A stretch of DNA of 12,668 bases from an uncultured Megasphaera sp. (GTDB lineage: Bacteria > Bacillota > Negativicutes > Veillonellales > Megasphaeraceae): assembly GCA_900548635.1 (NCBI GenBank), contig URLP01000043.1:1-12668 (forward strand), given 5' to 3'. The first letter of the stretch is position 1, and each line of letters opens with the position of its first letter. Shown here one piece after another: positions 6,508-12,445 of this stretch. The position numbers and the translations under genes are program-made. The notes below the pieces were generated by a model, which had not been told where the DNA came from, made no database searches, and saw only the letters and a program-made list of their open reading frames with translations.

Positions 6508-7074
6508 TTAAGCCAGACGAGCCTGCCGTACCCGCCGGGCCAAAAAGGCAGCGCTGATGCATAAGAAGGCATCGCCCGGGATGGGCAGGAGGAAACAATA
6601 GAGGAAGAGGGACCAGAAGCCCAGGGGCGTGCCGAGGTAGATGGCATTGATTAGGGCCAGATAGGCAGCGCCGCAGATGTAGACCACGGCGAGGCCGGCA
6701 AAGTTGGCTGCCAGCAGGCGTTTCAGGGACGTTTGATTTTCTTGGCGGGCGATGAAGCCGGTCAGGAAGGCGCCGCCGATGAAGCCGAGAAGGTAGCCGA
6801 AGGTCGGCTGGAAGATGTAGGACGGGCCGCCGCCGGATGTGAAGACGGGCAGGCCGATGAGCCCCAGGGCGACATAGACGGCGACGGAAGCGGCACCGCG
6901 GCGGGCCCCTAAGAGCAGGCCCGCCAGGGTGGTGAACAAAAGCTGTAGCGTAAAGGGGCAGACGGGAACGGGGATGCGGATGAAGGCGCCAATGGCAATG
7001 AGGGTCGTGAAGAAGGCAAAGAGCACCAGGTCCTTTGTCTCCCAACGGCGGGAGGATAAGGCCGAAGAATGCAT
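6508..7074 (-). CDS. bioY: Biotin transporter substrate-binding membrane protein BioY
   Basis: The 188-residue protein has about six hydrophobic segments and the BioY (PF02632) hallmarks: GARRGAASVAVYVALGLIGL (about 57-76), GGPSYIFQPTFGYLLGF (about 82-98) and PIPGDAF near the C-terminus. BioY is the S component of an energy-coupling-factor transporter and captures biotin at the cytoplasmic membrane; no EcfA or EcfT genes are present here, so it would use a shared module. AAGGAG lies 7 nt before ATG 7074. As first gene of bioYDA it joins uptake and synthesis under one BirA-like control region. The ending RRVRQARLA is basic and cytosolic by inference. Confidence 0.95.
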   Translation of the reverse strand: MHSSALSSRRWETKDLVLFAFFTTLIAIGAFIRIPVPVCPFTLQLLFTTLAGLLLGARRGAASVAVYVALGLIGLPVFTSGGGPSYIFQPTFGYLLGFIGGAFLTGFIARQENQTSLKRLLAANFAGLAVVYICGAAYLALINAIYLGTPLGFWSLFLYCFLLPIPGDAFLCISAAFLARRVRQARLA

Positions 7075-7095
7075 GGAATCACTCCTTAACTTTTA

Positions 7096-7131
7096 ATTGT
7101 CAACTAATATTATTATAAATTGGTTGACGAT
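7096..7131 (-). promoter_or_regulatory. BirA-like operator, proximal (start region of bioYDA)
   Basis: The inverted repeat TTGTCAACT (7097-7105) and GGTTGACGA (7122-7130) has a 16-bp AT-rich spacer, matching the half-sites and spacing of biotin-repressor (BirA) operators (TTGTAAACC-N14-16-GGTTTACAA type). One position of the half-sites differs between arms. It covers roughly +1 to +36 of the bioY transcript. BirA itself is not in the window. Confidence 0.8.
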
Positions 7132-7138
7132 AGTTAGG

Positions 7139-7167
7139 ATTATAACGTATAACCTTTTTATTGTCAA
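7139..7167 (-). promoter_or_regulatory. Consensus promoter of bioY-bioD-bioA
   Basis: On the minus strand, TTGACA (7167-7162), a 17-bp spacer and TATAAT (7144-7139) are a perfect sigma-70-type promoter. The start would be near 7132, about 58 nt before bioY. Confidence 0.88.
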
Positions 7168-7198
7168 TTTATAGTAAAATAAGCAGAGTTAACAATAA
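7158..7198 (-). promoter_or_regulatory. Second BirA-like operator, over the -35 of the bioY promoter
   Basis: The arms TTATTGTCAA (7158-7167) and TTAACAATAA (7189-7198) form a 10-bp inverted repeat with one mismatch. Read as 9-bp BirA half-sites, they are TTGTCAATT and AGTTAACAA with a 17-bp spacer, one longer than the proximal site. The left arm coincides with the -35 hexamer. It could be a second repressor site or an operator for the divergent ilvE side. Weaker than the proximal site. Confidence 0.55.
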
Positions 7199-7251
7199 AG
7201 AAATAAGAAAGTTGACCCATTGACAAAAGAAAAGGAATTGATTAAGCTATA

Positions 7252-7283
7252 AATACAAAATATGTATAAAGTTATTTTGTATT
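7252..7283 (+). promoter_or_regulatory. Perfect 10-bp inverted repeat in the ilvE leader
   Basis: AATACAAAAT (7252-7261) and ATTTTGTATT (7274-7283) are exact complements separated by 12 bp, ending about 26 bp before the ilvE start. The spacer and left arm overlap the best available -10 candidate (TATGTA, 7261-7266, with TTGATT at 7238-7243 as -35). It may be an operator or an AU hairpin in the mRNA. No regulator is assigned, and no T-box is visible. Confidence 0.5.
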
Positions 7284-7308
7284 ACAAAAAAGAAATGGAG
7301 GAGTTTGT

Positions 7309-8334
7309 ATGTCCAATGTTAATATTGACTGGGCTAAATTAGGCTTTGAATACCAGCCGATTGCAAAACGCTACGTTGCCAACTACAAAGATGGTAAATG
7401 GGGGAAAGGCGGCTTGACCGATGACCCGAACGTCGTCCTCAACGAATGCGCTGGTATCCTTCAGTACTGCCAGCAGGTTTTTGAAGGCCTGAAAGCCTAT
7501 AAAACGAAAGATGGCCGTACGGTCACTTTCCGTCCGGATCAGAATGCCAAACGTTTGATGGACTCGGCGAAACGCTTGGAAATGCCGACAGTTCCGGAAG
7601 ATATGTTCATGGAAGCTGTCGACGAAGTCGTCCGTGCTAACAAGGATTATATTCCTCCCTTTGAAAGCGGCGGCGCTCTCTACCTGCGCCCGTACCTCTT
7701 TGGGACCAACCCGGTCATCGGCGTCAAACCGGCTGACGAATATCAGTTCCGCCTCTTCGGTACGCCGGTCGGTTCTTACTTCAAGAACGGCGTAAAACCG
7801 ATTACGATTTGCATTTCTGACTTCGACCGTGCAGCACCGCGCGGCACTGGCCATATCAAAGCCGGCCTGAACTATGCCATGAGCATGTATCCCTACATCT
7901 TAGCTCATCAGAACGGTTTCGATGAAAACATGTTCCTCGACCCGGCTACGCGTACGTACGTTGAAGAAACGGGCGGCGCCAACTTCCTCTTCGTCAAGAA
8001 AGACGGCACCCTCGTAACGCCGAAATCCGACTCCATCCTGCCGTCCATCACACGCCGTTCCCTGATCACCATTGCAACGGATATGTTGGGCATGAAAGTC
8101 GAACACCGTCCGGTCAAATTCTCCGAAGTCGGCGACTTTGCGGAAGCAGGCCTCTGCGGTACAGCAGCTGTTATTTGCCCGGTTGGCAAGATCGTAGACC
8201 ACGGCAAAGAAATCTGCATCCCCAGCGGCATGGACGAAATGGGCCCTGTCCTGACCAAACTCTACAAGACCCTGCGCGGCATCCAGATGTGCGAAATCGA
8301 AGGACCGGAAGGCTGGATCCACGAAGTAAAATAA
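7309..8334 (+). CDS. ilvE: Branched-chain amino acid aminotransferase (class IV PLP)
   Basis: IlvE reversibly transfers the amino group between glutamate and the keto acids of valine, leucine and isoleucine, in the last synthetic or first degradative step, in the cytosol. The 341-residue length and motifs fit the longer, eukaryote-like BCAT group: GLKAYKTKDGR, NAKRLMDSAKRL (79-90), YLRPYLFGT (125-133), the PLP lysine in GHIKAGLNYA (Lys184), EETGGANFLFV (219-229) and LCGTAAVICPVG near the C-terminus. GGAGGAG lies 5 nt before ATG 7309. The gene is monocistronic, bounded by a long AT-rich leader and a terminator right after the stop. In amino-acid-fermenting anaerobes such an enzyme also feeds branched-chain fatty acid formation; that role here is inference. 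Confidence 0.96.
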   Translation: MSNVNIDWAKLGFEYQPIAKRYVANYKDGKWGKGGLTDDPNVVLNECAGILQYCQQVFEGLKAYKTKDGRTVTFRPDQNAKRLMDSAKRLEMPTVPEDMFMEAVDEVVRANKDYIPPFESGGALYLRPYLFGTNPVIGVKPADEYQFRLFGTPVGSYFKNGVKPITICISDFDRAAPRGTGHIKAGLNYAMSMYPYILAHQNGFDENMFLDPATRTYVEETGGANFLFVKKDGTLVTPKSDSILPSITRRSLITIATDMLGMKVEHRPVKFSEVGDFAEAGLCGTAAVICPVGKIVDHGKEICIPSGMDEMGPVLTKLYKTLRGIQMCEIEGPEGWIHEVK

Positions 8335-8368
8335 TCGTTCGACGAACGGCAAACGCCAAACGAACCAC

Positions 8369-8407
8369 AAAAAAGAGCTATCGCTTGTAATGCGATAGCT
8401 CTTTTTT
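8369..8407. terminator. Bidirectional terminator shared by convergent ilvE and mntP
   Basis: The stem GAGCTATCGC/GCGATAGCTC (8375-8384 with 8392-8401) has a 7-nt loop, an A-tract before it and a T-tract after it, so it works on both strands. The mntP stop codon (8406-8408) lies in the T-tract, so the stem follows mntP directly. Confidence 0.95.
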
Positions 8408-8963
8408 ATATCACGCCCAGCCCTTCGAGGAGGATTTTCAGGCCGATGAGGATGAGGACGATGCCGCCCAGGCGTTCAGCTTTGTTTTTATAGCGCATGC
8501 CGAAGAGGCTGCCGACTTTGATGCCTGCTGCGGAAAAGAGGAAAGTCGTCACGCCGATGAGGCTGACCGACGGGACGAGGCCAATATCCATGAAGGCGAA
8601 GGTCACGCCGACGGCCAGGGCGTCGATACTGGTGGCAATAGCCAGCATGAGCATCGTGTACGGGCTCATGGAGGCATTGCAGTTTTCCGGCGGCTCGAAG
8701 GATTCTTTGATCATGTTCAGGCCGATGCCGGCCAATAAGACGAAGGTCACCCAGTGGTCATAGGCATCAATCATGTCGGCAAAGAAACTGCCCAGTTCAT
8801 AGCCAATCGTTGGCATGAGGGCCTGGAAGCCGCCGAACCAGAGGCCGGCCAGAACCATGTGACGCCAATTGATTTTTCCCAGGGACAGGCCCTTGCAGAT
8901 CGAGACGGCAAAGGCGTCCATCGAGAGGCCGATGGCTAAGAGCAGTAAATCCCATAGATTCAT
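8406..8963 (-). CDS. mntP: Manganese efflux pump MntP
   Basis: The 185-residue membrane protein shows six hydrophobic segments in two repeated halves. Each half has the MntP (PF02659) metal-binding signature: SMDAFAVS (Asp16) in segment 1 and SIDALAVG (Asp114) in segment 4. MntP exports Mn(II) and protects against manganese excess. A GAGGAGAG ribosome site lies just upstream of ATG 8963. In many bacteria mntP is preceded by a yybP-ykoY manganese riboswitch, but here the predicted leader is only about 33 nt, too short for it. Its 3' end shares the ilvE terminator. Divergent from the metallophosphoesterase gene. Confidence 0.95.
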   Translation of the reverse strand: MNLWDLLLLAIGLSMDAFAVSICKGLSLGKINWRHMVLAGLWFGGFQALMPTIGYELGSFFADMIDAYDHWVTFVLLAGIGLNMIKESFEPPENCNASMSPYTMLMLAIATSIDALAVGVTFAFMDIGLVPSVSLIGVTTFLFSAAGIKVGSLFGMRYKNKAERLGGIVLILIGLKILLEGLGVI

Positions 8964-9002
8964 TTTTCTCTCCTCAAAATAGACAAAAAATACAATTCCT
9001 AT

Positions 9003-9031
9003 ATTATAAGAGACACGCCCTCACCTGTCAA
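9003..9031 (-). promoter_or_regulatory. Perfect consensus promoter of mntP
   Basis: On the minus strand, TTGACA (9031-9026), a 17-bp spacer and TATAAT (9008-9003). The predicted start is near 8996, about 33 nt before the mntP ATG. No palindromic metal-repressor site was recognised in it. Confidence 0.88.
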
Positions 9032-9040
9032 TGAAAAACG

Positions 9041-9068
9041 TTGCGAAATTTACCGATTGTGTTAAAAT
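9041..9068 (+). promoter_or_regulatory. Promoter of the metallophosphoesterase gene
   Basis: TTGCGA (9041-9046), a 16-bp spacer and TAAAAT (9063-9068). Its -35 lies only 9 bp from the divergent mntP -35, so the two promoters are back to back and could compete or share control. Confidence 0.65.
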
Positions 9069-9102
9069 ACACTTTGTGACAAGAAAGGACGTGAATTTTT
9101 TT

Positions 9103-10455
9103 ATGAAATATAAGAAGCGGCACCTCATGGCAGCCATTTTCAGCGCGTTTACTTTGATTTCCGGACAGGCCCTGGCCATTTCCGTTGACAATCTGATGCA
9201 GATCGTACCGAAAGACAGTGCCACGGACAAGACGATTTCCTGGCAGGCCGATGACGACCGCAGCGATTACAGCGTGCAGTACCGTCAGAAAGGAAGCAGC
9301 GATGTCAAGGAAGCTTATGTAACAGAGGGGAAACGGCCGCCTATTTACGACGCGGACAATCCGGCTCCTTATACATACGGTGCGTATATGCAGAAACTGA
9401 CGCCGGCGACGGACTATGAATACCGCATCGTCGACAGCGACGGCGCGACGGGCTGGTTTCCGTTTACAACGACGAAAGAAAATGTAAACAACTATAAAGT
9501 CCTGATTTTCGGTGATTCCCAGTCGACGGACTACGGCGTCTGGGGGCAGACGGCCAACATCGCCTGGCAGCAGAACCAGGATGCGGCCTTCTTCGTCAAC
9601 ATGGGCGACATTACGGACAACGGGCAGGCTTATTTCCAGTGGCGTGCCTGGTTCGACAATGCCGATGTCCTGACCAGCCACATCCCCTTTGCGCCGGTCA
9701 TGGGCAATCACGAAGCTTACAGCATGGACTGGCAGTTCGCTGAACCCTACACGTACAAGGCACTGTTTGCCGTGCCTTACGGCGGCCCGAAGGATCAGAA
9801 CCGCATGGCCTATTCCTTTGACTACGGCGATGTCCATTACGTCTCCCTGAATACGGACGAAGAAGAACTGGGCAGCTGGCGGCCGACGATGATGCAGGAT
9901 GAAGCGGCCTGGCTCGATAAAGACCTGGCGGCAGCGCAGAAGGCAGGTAAACGCCTGATCGTCATGATGCACCGTCCGCCCTGGAACAGCCCGTATGACG
10001 GCAACCTCGATGTAAACGGCAAGTATTTCATGCCTCTCTTTGATAAATACAATGTGCCCCTGGTCTTCACGGCCCACGAACACTGCTATGAACGGACGGT
10101 GCCCATCAAGAACGACCAGGCTGCTGACAATGGGACAATCTACATCGCAACGGGCCGCTCCGGCACGGAAGCCTGGGATGGTTCCGTCAAGAAGCCGACG
10201 GACGTCATTTACTACAATCCGACGGACATGCCCATGTACCTGACATTGCAGGTCGAACCGGATGCTTTCCGCGTTTCGGCCATGAAAAATGACGGCACCC
10301 TCATCGATTCCGTCTCGATCCCGGCGAAAGCACAGCAGGCCGAAGCCCCGGCAGCCGAAGTGAAGAGCGATACGGCCGCAGCAGCGCCGAAAGAAATGAA
10401 GAAAAAAAACGTTAAGAAACATAAGACAAAAGTAAACAAGAATAAACAGAAGTAG
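9103..10455 (+). CDS. Secreted purple-acid-phosphatase-like metallophosphoesterase with Lys-rich tail
   Basis: The 450-residue protein starts at ATG 9103; an earlier in-frame ATG at 9031 would lie within the promoter region. The ribosome site AGAAAGGA is 13 nt upstream, slightly long. A signal peptide ends at GQALA (25). Residues about 27-125 form an Ig/fibronectin-like beta domain as in purple acid phosphatases. Residues about 132-355 are a calcineurin-like catalytic domain: GDSQ (137-140), GDITDNG (168-174), GNHEAY (201-206), MMHRPPW (288-294) and AHEHCYERT (324-332), which together should bind two metals and cleave phosphoesters. Motif I is DSQ rather than the DxH of many relatives. An Ala-rich linker leads to a tail of about 20 residues, over half Lys (432-450). 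Location is outside the cytoplasmic membrane; substrate unknown. Confidence 0.9.
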   Translation: MKYKKRHLMAAIFSAFTLISGQALAISVDNLMQIVPKDSATDKTISWQADDDRSDYSVQYRQKGSSDVKEAYVTEGKRPPIYDADNPAPYTYGAYMQKLTPATDYEYRIVDSDGATGWFPFTTTKENVNNYKVLIFGDSQSTDYGVWGQTANIAWQQNQDAAFFVNMGDITDNGQAYFQWRAWFDNADVLTSHIPFAPVMGNHEAYSMDWQFAEPYTYKALFAVPYGGPKDQNRMAYSFDYGDVHYVSLNTDEEELGSWRPTMMQDEAAWLDKDLAAAQKAGKRLIVMMHRPPWNSPYDGNLDVNGKYFMPLFDKYNVPLVFTAHEHCYERTVPIKNDQAADNGTIYIATGRSGTEAWDGSVKKPTDVIYYNPTDMPMYLTLQVEPDAFRVSAMKNDGTLIDSVSIPAKAQQAEAPAAEVKSDTAAAAPKEMKKKNVKKHKTKVNKNKQK

Positions 10456-10464
10456 TTTACACGG

Positions 10465-10493
10465 TTGCCCTCTTTGGAAAAGACGTGTATAAT
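10465..10493 (+). promoter_or_regulatory. Promoter of the secreted 265-residue protein
   Basis: TTGCCC (10465-10470), a 17-bp spacer and TATAAT (10488-10493). It starts 10 bp after the phosphoesterase stop codon, with no terminator between the genes, so both read-through and independent transcription are possible. Confidence 0.72.
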
Positions 10494-10533
10494 AGATAGC
10501 TACAGAAAGTAAACTAAAGGGGAGCGAATGAGA

Positions 10534-11331
10534 ATGAAAAAATTAGCGAAAAATATGATGTTATGTGCCCTCATGACGATGAGCATGTCGGCTGTTTGTT
10601 TTGCCGAAGATACGACGGCGGCTGCCGCGACAACCACTGCTGCTGAACCGCAGGCCACGGCCACGGTGACGGCAGCGACACAGGCTGCACCGGATCAGAA
10701 CGTCGTCGACTGGCTCGACCCGGCTGCCGGTGAATGGTACAGCACTAAGGGCAACCTGGTCATGACCATCGAAGGCAACACGATCAACGGCTGCACCGTC
10801 ACGGATCCGAAAGACTGCACCTATGATTATCCGCGTACAGGGACCTTCACCATCCACGAACAGAACGGCCCGCGCACGATTAAGATGGACCTCATGGGCC
10901 ATAAATCCCATCAGTACCTGATCATCGACAACAAGATGCCTCTGCGCCGTTCCCTCAATGCGGACCGCTACGAATCGATCGGCGGCGTTTACCTGGGCAT
11001 GACCCAGGCAGACCTGACCGCTGCCTACGGCCAGCCGGACAGCACGGCAGAAGACCAGGGCACGGATCGCTGGAGCTACAACAGCCATCATATGGATGCC
11101 TATCTCCAGGGCGGCATCGTTATCGGCGTCCGCGTCTATGACGGCAGCGATTTGAAATTCGATAAATCCGGCTTGACCGCAGCCGACACAGTCGGTGCGT
11201 ATGCCAAAGCCTACAACCTGGAAACAACGCCGGAAGTACCGACCGAAGCCAGTGCCATTTCCAAAGCCTATAAACTGCCGCAGGGCGAATACCTCCGCTT
11301 CGGCCAGAACTTCGTCCAGCTTTCCATCTAA
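10534..11331 (+). CDS. Secreted protein of unknown function with BamE/SmpA-like segment
   Basis: I do not recognise a named family. The start at the second ATG (10534) is preferred because AAAGGGGAG is 9 nt upstream, against 3 nt for the ATG at 10528. The 265-residue product has a signal peptide with likely cleavage after VCFA (24). Residues 27-52 form an Ala/Thr-rich linker. Residues about 58-135 are beta-rich (GEWYSTKGNLVMTIEGNTI and later TFTIHEQNGPRTIKMDL), suggesting a small barrel. Residues 148-200 contain IGGVYLGMTQADLTAAYGQP, a pattern seen in BamE/SmpA-like modules where a short helix precedes a GxP turn. No lipobox is present, so it is probably periplasmic or surface-exposed. It has its own promoter after the metallophosphoesterase, another exported protein. 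Confidence 0.8.
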   Translation: MKKLAKNMMLCALMTMSMSAVCFAEDTTAAAATTTAAEPQATATVTAATQAAPDQNVVDWLDPAAGEWYSTKGNLVMTIEGNTINGCTVTDPKDCTYDYPRTGTFTIHEQNGPRTIKMDLMGHKSHQYLIIDNKMPLRRSLNADRYESIGGVYLGMTQADLTAAYGQPDSTAEDQGTDRWSYNSHHMDAYLQGGIVIGVRVYDGSDLKFDKSGLTAADTVGAYAKAYNLETTPEVPTEASAISKAYKLPQGEYLRFGQNFVQLSI

Positions 11332-11359
11332 ACGAATGGTAAGGGATTTATATTCGTTT
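11330..11359 (+). other. Inverted repeat after the secreted-protein stop codon (weak terminator candidate)
   Basis: AAACGAAT (11330-11337) and ATTCGTTT (11352-11359) are exact complements with a 14-nt loop, beginning in the stop codon. GC content is low and no T-tract follows, so termination would be weak. The downstream gene has no clear promoter and could be reached by read-through. Confidence 0.4.
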
Positions 11360-11457
11360 CTATTGCTCTGAACAGCATGGTTGAGCCTTTTATCATTGGC
11401 AAAAAGAGAAAAGTAAATGCCCGAACCGGCACAGTAAACACAAGGAGAGAAAATTAC

Positions 11458-12027
11458 GTGATTACAACAAGAGACTTAATGGACCGCTATAATATCAAGA
11501 CCCGCCAGGGCATCATTCAGTTCGTCAAGAAACATCTGGACGAAATCAACCATGACGGCGAAGAGCACGCTTCCATGCAGAAAGGCGAATGGGCCTTCGA
11601 CACGGAAGCCGTACGCATCCTTGACCAGCTGCGCGGCCTCCACGATCAGGCGACGATTACAGAACTGGAAAGCGAAAAAGTATCCAATGCCCAGCAGGAA
11701 TCGCACAACCTGCGCATCCTCCTGCTCAAAGCCCAGCAGGATCTGAACACGGCCCAGCAGCAGGTCATCACCCTGCAGCAGAGCCTGATCGAAAAACAGC
11801 ACGAACTGTCCGACGTCACAGTCAAAGCCCTGGAAGCACAGCAGAGCAAAGACCAGGCAGCCGCTCTGCAGACCGAGGTAGACCGCCTGAAAAAAGAAGG
11901 CAGCCTCATCGAAGACGAACACAAACAGCTCCAGGAAAAACTGGCCGCCGTCCAATCCGAACGCGACAGCCTGCGCCAGCAGCTGACAGAAAAAGAAAAC
12001 CACCATTGGTGGGAATTCTGGAAATAA
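11458..12027 (+). CDS. Helix-turn-helix plus coiled-coil protein with aromatic C-terminal tail
   Basis: The 189-residue protein starts at GTG 11458, with AAGGAG 10 nt upstream; the longer frame from 11377 lacks a ribosome site. Residues 1-60 (ITTRDLMDRYNIKTRQGIIQ and, later, WAFDTEAVRILDQL) look like a MerR-type winged helix. Residues about 64-180 are a long Gln/Glu/Lys-rich coiled coil with heptads (for example LQQSLIEKQHEL and LQEKLAAVQSERDSLRQQL). The last residues HHWWEFWK are strikingly aromatic. This layout recalls plasmid- or phage-borne DNA-binding coiled-coil proteins such as DUF536-type accessory proteins, but I cannot place it in a named family. It may be a DNA-binding structural protein or a regulator that tethers to a partner through its tail. 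Codon use matches the neighbours, so recent transfer is not indicated. Confidence 0.8.
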   Translation: MITTRDLMDRYNIKTRQGIIQFVKKHLDEINHDGEEHASMQKGEWAFDTEAVRILDQLRGLHDQATITELESEKVSNAQQESHNLRILLLKAQQDLNTAQQQVITLQQSLIEKQHELSDVTVKALEAQQSKDQAAALQTEVDRLKKEGSLIEDEHKQLQEKLAAVQSERDSLRQQLTEKENHHWWEFWK

Positions 12028-12037
12028 AAAAAATATT

Positions 12038-12060
12038 GTTTGTCGTAGGTCGTTCATCGT
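12038..12060 (+). repeat. Left copy of a 23-bp inverted repeat
   Basis: This 23-bp stretch (GTTTGTCGTAGGTCGTTC, then ATCGT) is the reverse complement of 12275-12297 apart from one base. The intervening segment of 214 bp holds a terminator and a short coding remnant. It is built from CGTTC/GTCG words like those before other terminators in this window. Confidence 0.8.
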
Positions 12061-12068
12061 AGTTCGAA

Positions 12069-12121
12069 AAAAAGGGGCTGTCGCTCCGAAGCAAAAATGC
12101 TTCGCGCGACAGCCCCTTTTT
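12069..12121 (+). terminator. Very strong terminator of the coiled-coil gene
   Basis: The outer stem AAAAAGGGGCTGTCGC pairs with GCGACAGCCCCTTTTT (12069-12084 with 12106-12121). A small internal bulge and an inner stem CGAAGC/GCTTCG (12087-12092 with 12099-12104) follow, with an A-rich loop. The T-tract follows directly; the A-tract makes it bidirectional. Confidence 0.95.
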
Positions 12122-12124
12122 GGA

Positions 12125-12253
12125 ATGGTCGGCACCTTCCACTGCAGCGGCTGCAAATTCGGCCGCTGGTACGACGTCGTCTGGATGGAAAAAATGCTCG
12201 GAGACCATGTGGATAGGCCAGAGCCTCCTAGGTTCTGTGCGGCAGCTTATTAA
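12125..12253 (+). pseudogene. Short CxxC open frame, probable gene remnant
   Basis: A 42-codon frame reads MVGTFHCSGCKFGRWYDVVW, then MEKMLGD and a less protein-like end (DRPEPPRFCAAAY). The first 27 codons use the same C-ending codons (GTC, GGC, TTC, TGC, TAC, GAC) as real genes here, and contain CSGC, a possible half zinc ribbon. The last 15 codons do not keep this bias. The start lies 4 nt after a terminator with no ribosome site. The best reading is a fragment of a formerly longer gene; a genuine tiny protein cannot be excluded. No family recognised. Confidence 0.3.
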
Positions 12254-12274
12254 AAATTTAAACCTTCACGACAA

Positions 12275-12297
12275 ACGATGAACGACCCACGACAAAC
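12275..12297 (+). repeat. Right copy of the 23-bp inverted repeat
   Basis: ACGATGAACGACC, one variable base, then ACGACAAAC. It is the inverted partner of 12038-12060 (22 of 23 bases match). It lies directly before the terminator hairpin at 12303, as related repeat words do at 3611 and 8341. Confidence 0.8.
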
Positions 12298-12302
12298 GAC
12301 GT

Positions 12303-12356
12303 AAAAAAGGGATTGTGCATGATGACCGAAGCCTTCACGTACAATCCCTTATTTTT
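12303..12356 (-). terminator. Terminator of the tRNA-Thr transcript (bidirectional)
   Basis: The stem AAGGGATTGT (12307-12316) pairs with ACAATCCCTT (12341-12350), with imperfect pairing continuing inward. On the minus strand it is followed by T6 (12308-12303), which suits the end of the tRNA transcript. On the plus strand a T5 run follows at 12352. Confidence 0.85.
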
Positions 12357-12357
12357 A

Positions 12358-12433
12358 TGGAGCCACTAATAGGATTCGAACCTACGACCCTCTCATTACG
12401 AATGAGATGCTCTGCCAGCTGAGCTATAGTGGC
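12358..12433 (-). tRNA. tRNA-Thr (anticodon CGT)
   Basis: The 76-nt gene reads on the minus strand from GCCACTA to TAGTGGC, T73 and an encoded CCA. The D arm (GCTCAGCTGGCAGAGC) fits the consensus. The anticodon stem TCTCA/TGAGA encloses the loop TTCGTAA, giving anticodon CGT, which reads threonine codon ACG. The T arm carries GGTTCGAATCC. All four arms pair, so it should be functional. It is an isolated gene with its own promoter and terminator. Confidence 0.97.
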
Positions 12434-12445
12434 AAGTACTCTTAT

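Noticed and set aside
7081..7308. T-box or amino-acid attenuator in front of ilvE
   Set aside because: There is no T-box sequence, leader peptide with Leu/Ile/Val codons or terminator/antiterminator pair; only an AT-rich inverted repeat is visible.
9028..10422. 464-codon minus-strand frame opposite the metallophosphoesterase
   Set aside because: It covers almost exactly a gene with signal peptide and all five catalytic motifs; its length reflects few minus-strand stop codons, and its composition is not protein-like.
11476..12156. Phe/Leu-rich minus-strand frame opposite the coiled-coil gene
   Set aside because: The Phe/Leu/Gln repeats are the reverse reading of Gln/Glu/Lys heptad codons, and it starts inside the terminator region.
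12038..12297. CRISPR array
   Set aside because: Only two repeat copies are present, in inverted orientation and more than 200 bp apart, with no regular spacers or cas genes.
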